From positions 24,375,879 to 24,439,878 of the forward strand of contig JARZZO010000003.1 in assembly GCA_030544215.1 (NCBI GenBank): a stretch of 64,000 nt of DNA, given 5' to 3'. The DNA is from Zantedeschia hybrid cultivar. Lineage: Eukaryota; Streptophyta; Magnoliopsida; Alismatales; Araceae. Within the stretch, counting starts at the first letter, position 1, and each line of letters starts with the position of its first letter. The translations under genes and the position numbers were made by a program. A model generated the notes under the pieces. The model saw only the letters and a program-made list of their open reading frames with translations, was not told where the DNA came from and ran no database searches. Below, in pieces: positions 57,314-64,000 of the stretch.

Positions 57314-59659
57314 TGTAACGACCCGCCACCCTATAATCGGGGATCCGATTACTATATGGGTACCGAATCATTAATTTGGAACCAAACCAGGATCTAATCA
57401 TGTCTGGGAGATAAATAATAACTAAGCTAAACATTCACATCGCATTGAACTGAAATAGAAGTGCAGGAATTAAAAATTATTACAATGCGACTCGATACAG
57501 CAAATAATTACATACTCCAACAGAAAAGAAATAATTAAACGTACATGCCAGAATAAAATAACAACTACGTCGGGGCATACCCCGAAATAACTGCTGACGG
57601 TGCTCAACACAGGGCCGCACTCTCCTCGCTAGGTCTGCTGAGAGTCCTCACCTGAAAACCGCAAAGGGGTGAGTCTCAAAGACAAGACTCAGTAGGGATC
57701 CTTCGATCCCCACTGCCCACGCACACACCCACAAGTGTAAGGTACAGCTAATGGTAAAATAATAAACACAGGAGGTACAATTCCTAATTTTTAACGTGAA
57801 ATCACATGCAGTCAAAATATAATAAACATGCATATTTTAAACCAGCCGACTAGGGAACCCACAACTGTCGTCTCGATAGAACTCGCTAACCACACAGCAA
57901 CGGTGGGAAAAAACCTCGACCCGCTGAGACCAAGCAGTAACCCCTCGGATAGCACACTAGCTACTCCGGCCCAACCGGCTCAGGTGGTTACTCCTTCCCT
58001 CAGCATGAATGACTCTCCGAATGTACCACTCCGACACCGGTACTAGCTGACCCCGGGGTTCACCAGGTGACCCTCTCTCACTAGGCGTCACCCCGCCCAC
58101 GCCCCCACCGGCGCTGTGCTCACGCCCCCACCAGCACAGGGTGATAAAGCGCTACAATGTCACTCCAGGTCCACAGTAACACAAAACCCAGCAAGTACGA
58201 TCCGGTCACGTGAAAAGTCCGCGATCGCATAACATACATGTAGCATCGTCCGGTCATGAAGAATCTATCTCTACCGGGTACACTAAAACATGCACTAACC
58301 ATCCGTCTAACAGTATGAACACATTTTACTGGCATGAATTAGTGAGGTTCTGTCTTGAATCGCGTCTCCCAAGGTCGACGCCATTCAAGCTCCATGTACA
58401 GGTTCATGTAAAACAGTCTTCAGAATCAGGCCCTAAAAGGCGTCGACACCAGTGGTCGCCTTTTAAAAGGCGTCGACATCCTCAGACGCCATTCAGCACA
58501 GAAATCCAGAAATTCCAAGGAAGCTACCAAGGGGATTTTTGCCTTAAAAGGCGTCATGGCCGCCCGACGCTATTCAAAAACATGTCGCCGAACCATGACG
58601 TCTTTTAGTCCCAGAACCCCGAACTGGCAAGCTCTCAGTCAGGCGATTCCTGTCTAAAAGACGTCGCGATGGTCCGATGCCCTTCAAAAAGGCGTCGCCC
58701 ATGCACGATGTCTTTTAACCCTAGGAACCAGAGTTGCCATGAGCCCGAGGGCTCCCTTTCCAACCCAAATATCCCCAAAATCACCCAAAAACGGAGGAGA
58801 AAGAGGGGCAATACAATTCATAGGAAATCACATTCATGGCAAAACCCCCATATCATTAAAAGAACACCTAAACATGCTCATTCTACCCCCCGAAACCAAA
58901 GATCCATAACAAGCTTAAACGGGGAAAAACATAGTTTGAACACAAAACTAAGGGAACCGTCACCCTACCGGATACTTGAACGCCTCCGAACCTCAAGCCG
59001 TCCACCCGACTCGCCCCACGCAGCCGCCGGTACCGCCGTGGTCGTCCTTGCTCCACCGTGACGTCGGCCGCCGTCCGGAGAGTAGAACGCCGCAGTGGAG
59101 GTGGAGGTGGTAGTGGTAGGAGCTAGGTAGAGGATGGAGTGGAGGGAGAGATGAAACGGTGGGAGGAAAAAGAGGGAGGAGGAGGGATCGCCGCCGAGTT
59201 CGTCGGAAGGGAAAGAGAGGAAGAGAGGAGAAAAATGAGGGAAAGAAAGAGGGCTCGCGGGGTTAACCAGAGACTGGCTAAAACGCGTCGACATCCACGG
59301 ACGCCTATCAGTAGATGTGACGGCTGCTCTGACAGGACTCTGAAATGCGTCGTTCAAGGCAGACGCCGTTCAGACGACATGTCAGGGCCGTACTCTGACA
59401 AACCCAGAGTCGCAGTCTGAAAGGCGTCAACACACGTGGACGCCGTTCAGGCGACATGACAGGGCCGTACCCTCGCAGCCCGAAGCCAGCCCACGTGGCA
59501 CCCACGTGGCAGAACCTGAAACGCGTCTGCGACGGTGGACGCCGTTTAAAACGCGTCTCGATGTCCTGACGCGAATCGCCACAGAACCTCCGCCCTCACT
59601 AAGGTCAGAACTACAGGGTCCGACCCCGAAAATCGGATCCGAAAGTCACGATCCTTACA
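57314..59659 (-). repeat. 5' LTR of the complete Gypsy
   Basis: 2346 bp, same length as 50230-52575 with few substitutions. It holds the same set of N10 dyads. Confidence 0.95.
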
Positions 59660-59664
59660 CCTCC

Positions 59665-60221
59665 AGAGTCAACTCCCCTCTGCCATCCACCGAGCCTCTC
59701 TTGCGGAGGAGGATCGGGCTGCTCGAGTAAGTTCCATCCTTCTTCTTTCATTGTTGGACTTGATTTGCTTGATTATCTTGAACTGATAGTGTCTTCTTTT
59801 ACAGGTTGTCGAGCTTCAGGAGGCCCTTCAGAGGGCTGAGATAGACGCAACTCGGGTCCGTGAGCTCGAGGTGCAGGAGGCCCGTCTCTCCACCGGGGAT
59901 CTCGCACAACTCCAGGTTCGCCTGGAGATCTTGACTGAGGAGAGGGATCGCGACTGCCTTGGATTGGAGAGTCTTCAGGGTCACCTCTCCGTGGCAGAGC
60001 ATGAGCGCCGGATGGTGGAGGAGAGATATTAGCGAGCCCGCCAACGGGCTATCGATCGCGGTCAGGCGAGCACTTTCACGGCCAGCATTGCCATATCATC
60101 CGGCTAAGCATGGCCGAGCGCCATTGGCCCACCACCGCCGTGGTCTAGAGCTCCAGTGCCAGATGCCCAGGATGAAGCCCAGAGTCAGTTTGACGAGGGG
60201 ACAGGAGAGAGTCAGCCATAA
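59665..60221 (+). pseudogene. PMD gene, 3' part (rest of exon 6, exon 7)
   Basis: 59665-59726 completes exon 6 (SQLPSAIHRASLAEEDRAAR) and ends at a GTAAGT donor. Exon 7 starts at 59805 after CTTTTACAG, phase 0. It encodes a long charged coiled coil (VVELQEALQRAE, TRVRELEVQEARL, LEILTEERDRDCLGLESL). In-frame TAG at 60030 and TAA at 60105 interrupt it; the natural TAA appears to be at 60219-60221 after DEGTGESQP. A C-terminal coiled coil after the domain is common in PMD proteins. Confidence 0.75.
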
Positions 60222-60579
60222 GGGCTTCATCATGTACTTTTTTTCTTTTTGTTTTTAATTCTTGTACAAAGCACCTTTTGATATATATGAAATTTATGTC
60301 TTCAGGTTTGTGTCTCATTTGTGTGAGTTACTTGGCTTTCATACCTGTACCCTGTACATTACTTAACAAACAGGTTAATTATCTATTTATCTTCCCCGGT
60401 TAAGTAACCAGCTACTTGATCTTATTCTTGGTAGAAGGGTCAAGGGGCATAGCCTTTATTAACAAAGGAAATAATAATTGAATTGAAGAAAATAACAGAG
60501 TAAGATGCGACATACAAGCATGTAGATGCTCGCTGAAAATAAAAGAATGAAGCATACCAAATGTTACAAGCACATGCTA

Positions 60580-60621
<42 letters not shown>

Positions 60622-61502
60622 TTGATTTTTTTTGAAATATTCATTTTGTTTGGGTTTTGGAACATATATATATATTTTTTGGATTTTGAGATATGTACTT
60701 TTTTTTTTTGGATTTTGAAATATGTATTTTTATTTTATTTTTAGATTAATGTGCAAACTAAAAGACTAGCATGGTACTCAGATCAAAAGAACATATTCAT
60801 CTATTAACTTAATTCCCAAATTGTTCTTCAATAATCTAACTTAGACCCATCGTGCTTGAACTTGTGTTTCCATTCGTGATCCCATTTGATGATTTGATCC
60901 TTAGTCAATCTAGGTTGTTCCTTAAGCTTGGAGTACACCTCTTTAGAAAGAAAGGAAGAATTTGTCTAGAAAGTCCACGAGAAGGTTCCGGAGACCCAAA
61001 AAGATGTTCCTTTCCTACCCTAATATCTGTTGGGGTTCGGTCATTTTCTTTCCGAGGTATTTATCGACCTTGCGTTCCCTTTTATTTCACTTCATGGCCT
61101 TGATGTAACGTTTGTAGTGTAATGGCCTTTTGATTTGATATTTGGCTTTTGCCCTTTTGATTTTTCTTTTTCTTTTCATGGGACGGATCTCCCCTTTTTT
61201 TTTATGACGGCCTCCTACTAAGATGGCGGGTATTCTTGGTAGTCTATTCTAAGCCTTGTTCCGACATCGTGGGCCAAGTGTAAAAACAAAAATTTTTGTT
61301 TAAAAGAATGATTTGCACTTTACACCCTTAGTCAAGCTTTCAGTATTCCTTCGGACTTCACATCTTTTGTTGCTCACGAAGCAAACGTGTCAGTATGTGT
61401 AGTAATGTGTTTGAATTAAATTATCCAGACTGATAAGGGAATTTGAGTTTCTAAATTTTCTGATTCCACTAGTCTTTGCACCATGTTGATCGACTTTTTA
61501 AC
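60222..61502. other. Spacer between convergent PMD gene and Tat-like pol
   Basis: No gene. It includes the AT/T-rich microsatellite at 60583-60740 and a CTTTT-rich stretch (61130-61200). The 3' ends of both transcripts would fall here. Confidence 0.6.
60583..60740. repeat. TA microsatellite and poly-T tracts
   Basis: TATATA runs at 60590-60620 and 60663-60676, with T-runs and TTTTGGATTTTGA(G/A)ATATGTA repeated around 60655-60730. The 72-residue Phe/Ile/Tyr frame across it is an artefact. Confidence 0.85.
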
Positions 61503-62669
61503 CTAAGGGTAATATTTCTTAAGATACAAACCGTTCCAGGAGTGAGTTAACTCTTGCCCTTCTGCATTAACTAGACGATAAGCGTTACCAGGAAAAGCAT
61601 GTGATATGACATAAGGTCCTTTTCAATTGGGTTGGAGCTTAGAACGTGGACCACCAAGTTTTACAAAGATTCTTTTGACGACCGTTTCACCAACTTTGAA
61701 CTTTCGTTCAATGACTTTCTTTTGATAAAAACGTGCTAATCTATTTTGATATACTCTTGCATGATTAGCAGCTGACCATCTTCTCTTGTCTAAGAGTTCC
61801 AATTGAGCAAGGAGTGCTGAACGGTGTTCATCAATAGAAAATTCCTTATTCAATTGTACTCTTAATGACGGTACGAGAATCTCATATGGAACTACCACCT
61901 CCATTCTAAATGTTAAGGAATAAGGAGTCTGCCCGGTGGGCGTACGGATTGAAGTTCGGTAGGCCCATAGAGCATCAATCAATTTTTCTGGCCAGTCTGT
62001 AAATTTATTAGACTTGTACGTCTTTTTGATGATTTTTATTAAAGTCTTGTTAGTTGCCTCTGTTTGGCCATTGTCTTGCGGATAATATGGAGACGAATGA
62101 TGCAATGCAATTTTGTACCTGTTGCAAAGGTCTTTCAGTTCTTGTGACACGAACTGCGGTCCATTGTCGGTGACGATGGTGTTTCAAATTTCAAATCTTG
62201 TGATGATGTTCTTCATGATGAATTTGCAGACGGTTGATGCTTTGACTTCTGTATACGCTTCAGCTTCCACCCACTTGGTGAAGTATTCCGTTGTCGTGAG
62301 AATGAAGGACTTCTGCTTAATGCCGGAATCAGGATTGCCAAGGGGTCCAATGACATCAAAAGCACACATGGAGAAAGGCCATGGGGAGGAAACATGATGG
62401 AGTGAAGATGCAGGAGAATGAATCTTGTCGGCGTGAAGTGGACACTTGGCACACCTACGGACATATCCTACACAATCTTCTTCCATGTTTGGCCAATAGA
62501 ATCCTTGTCTAAGGATCTTCTTTGCTAACATCTGTCCATTAACATGGCCACCACAAACTCCAGCATGAGCTCCTTCCATAATTTTCCAAAGCTCATCTTC
62601 CTCTAAACATCTTAAAAGAACTCCATCAAAATCTCTTTTGTATAGTGCTCCTCCAACTAGGGTGTATCT
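61503..62669 (-). pseudogene. Tat-like Gypsy integrase
   Basis: One frame with stops. It starts with the HHCC front (HAGVCGGHVNGQMLAKKIL, CAKCPLHADK), then the DDE core: FDVIGPLG, VTDNGPQFVS, YYPQDNGQTEATN, and the C-terminal part (FKVGETVVKRI, LGGPRSKLQPN). A TGA at about 62184 breaks FEI/NTIVTDNG, and a TGA at about 61621 stands where Trp is expected before KGPYVIS. The true end is TAG at 61503 after LYLKKYYP. It belongs with the RNase H domains at 62670-64000. Confidence 0.85.
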
Positions 62670-63326
62670 CTAAGCAACTCTCCTGATAGCCCTTTTCTCC
62701 TCAACTGTAGCTTCTTCAAGATATGATTGATCTTCACAATATTTAGCAATTTCATAGTACCATGGTTTCTGTTCATCATCCATCTCTTCTAACAGCTCCA
62801 TTAACATAATATCTCTCTTTTCCACAATATTTCCATCTTTGACCTTCTTCAACAGCTTCTCCTTAGTTCTAAGAAATGAAGGGTCTTTCACGGCCGGTGA
62901 GAGACGCCTATGAACAATGATTGATTCGGATTGTCTGCTGATTGGAAAATTGAGAAATGATGCAAGTGAAGTTAGAGCGTCAACTAAGATGTTCTGATTC
63001 CGAGGAACATGAATGAAGATCAATTTAGTGAAAAGCTTTGCATAAGCAGAAATGAGTTCTTGATAAGGCTTGAGCTTGAGATCAAGAGTCTGATATTTGG
63101 TTAGCACCTGGCGAAGAATCAATTGGCTATCACCCACAATTCTGAGTTTGGTGGCACCATGGAGATGAGTAGCCTCGAGGCCAGCAAGGAGTGCCTCGTA
63201 TTCAACTGTATTGTTAGTGACTGGAAAGTCAACCTGGAAGGCTTGTGGAATGGTGACACCTTCAGGTGATAACAGAACAATGCCGATACCCTTTCCATGA
63301 GAATTCAGAGCTCCGTCAAAATGCAA
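62670..63326 (-). pseudogene. Tat-like second (archaeal-type) RNase H
   Basis: LHFDGALNSHGKGIGIVL, NNTVEYEALLAGLEATHLHG, IVGDSQLILRQV and HVPRNQNILVDALTSLA give the conserved Asp, Glu, Asp, Asp of RNase H. It follows the normal RT-linked RNase H at 63504-64000. Having both is a hallmark of the Tat lineage, including Ogre and Retand. The Met at 63326 follows a TAG that probably replaced Trp (EM-stop-TLHFDGA). The frame is continuous with the rest of pol. Confidence 0.88.
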
Positions 63327-63503
63327 AGTCTACATTTCATCTTTGATTTGGTCTATAGACATCAGTTCCTTATCCGGAAACTCCGATCGGACTGGATCAA
63401 AACGAGGAAGGGGATGATGAGCGAGATGTTCTGCTATGGCATAGCCTTTGATCGCTTTTTGTTGAATGTAAGTGATATCAAATTGAGATAGAAAGCTTTG
63501 CCA

Positions 63504-64000
63504 TCATGCTAACCTATCAGTAAGGACAGATTTCTCAAGGAGAAACTTGATCGGATTCATCCTAGCGATGAAATGAACTTCATGGGCTAGAAAGTAATGC
63601 TGCAATTTTTGAACCACCCATACAAGTGCTGCACATGTTTGCTCCATCGCTGTGTATCTCTGTTCAGTGGGATTGAAAAGTTTAGAGAGATAGTAAGCTG
63701 CCATCTCCTTTCCTTCTTCATCCTCTTGTGCCAGGATAGCCCCCACCGCATTATCCAGGACAGAAATGTATAGAATCAAAGGTTTGTCCGAAGATGGTAG
63801 TCTCAAAATAGGAGGACTTGCCAAATAATTCTTCAATCCATCAAATGCCTCCTGACACTTATCGTCCCAATCGAATTTGACTCCCGACTTGGTGAGCTCG
63901 TAGAACGGCTTACACCTTTGTGAGTACTGGGAGACAAATTGACGAATAAACTACAACCTCCCAATTAATCCTCTTAACTCTTTCAAGTTCTTGGGAGGTG
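63504..64000 (-). pseudogene. Tat-like RT end and first RNase H, cut by window edge
   Basis: On the minus strand it begins at the window edge inside the RT thumb (PPKNLKELRGLIGRL, stop, FIRQFVSQYS). It then covers the RT-linked RNase H: LILYISVLDNAVGAILAQED, KEMAAYYLSKLFNPTEQRYT, LQHYFLAHEVHF, LTDRLA. A TGA after RLA stands where the family has Arg (CGA). Gag, protease and the RT catalytic site must lie beyond 64000. Confidence 0.85.

Larger units (their letters stand above)
50230..59659 (-). mobile_element. Complete Tekay/Del-like chromovirus Gypsy, TSD CCTCC
   Basis: CCTCC at 50225-50229 and 59660-59664. Two LTRs of 2346 bp each (50230-52575 and 57314-59659) that look nearly identical. Element strand is minus: primer site TGGTATCAGAGC (complement at 57301-57312) next to the right LTR, and polypurine tract (complement ATCTCCCCCCCTT, 52576-52588) next to the left one. 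Total 9430 bp. Domain order gag-protease-RT-RNase H-integrase-chromodomain is typical of Tekay. Only about two stops and one frameshift are visible in pol, so it is young. Confidence 0.95.

Noticed and set aside
38615..60221. PMD gene as a functional host gene
   Set aside because: It has five in-frame stops and two full-length element insertions in one exon; it cannot make a full product.
60526..60744. 72-residue Phe/Ile/Tyr-rich ORF resembling a membrane peptide
   Set aside because: It reads through the TA microsatellite and T-runs.

Overview
This window is plant nuclear DNA made almost entirely of nested retrotransposons. The evidence is the set of lineages present: TNT1-like Copia, Tekay/Del-like chromodomain Gypsy, dual-RNase-H Tat-like Gypsy, and the plant-specific Transposase_28, plant mobile domain (PMD) and DUF7745 families. 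Several of the genes also have GT-AG introns. The species cannot be named from sequence alone; an angiosperm is the safest call. I found no intact ordinary host gene, no rRNA or tRNA gene, and nothing bacterial.

Layout. 1-987 is the end of a Tekay-like LTR sitting in an inverted Copia LTR piece (988-1656). That piece faces a plus-strand Copia array reading LTR-internal-LTR-internal-LTR (1705-20691), whose second unit carries a solo Tekay LTR (13239-15597, TSD GCTAT). Another inverted LTR piece (20692-21414) closes the array. 21430-24743 holds one truncated and one longer Transposase_28 gene on the minus strand, followed by unassigned DNA. 26333-31284 is the left part of a plus-strand Tat-like element (LTR, gag, protease). 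A second, minus-strand Tat-like element appears to begin with its 3' LTR at 31285-32615 and to run to its pol at 61503-64000, past the window edge. Between these lie two plus-strand genes, antisense to that pol: a DUF7745 gene (33905-35251) and a PMD gene (38615-60221). Nested inside are a solo Tekay LTR (35925-38276, TSD GGCGG), a complete Copia (40889-50202, TSD CTTAC) and a complete Tekay-like Gypsy (50230-59659, TSD CCTCC).

The Copia and the Gypsy hit the same PMD exon 22 bp apart. Removing both with their duplicated target sites restores the codon frame exactly, and all PMD introns are phase 0, so the gene model is well supported although it carries five premature stops.

The most unusual signal is a short dyad, GGCGTC-N10-GACGCC with TGAAA/TTTCA-type outer flanks. 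It occurs dozens of times with variable spacer sequence but an almost invariant 10-nt spacer. It lies in Tekay LTRs, Tat LTRs and internal DNA, a tandem repeat, and a PMD intron, but I did not see it in the Copia or Transposase_28 parts. Other leads are covarying leader hairpins and palindrome arrays in the Copia family, and gag/integrase lesions shared by Copia copies that imply mobilisation in trans.
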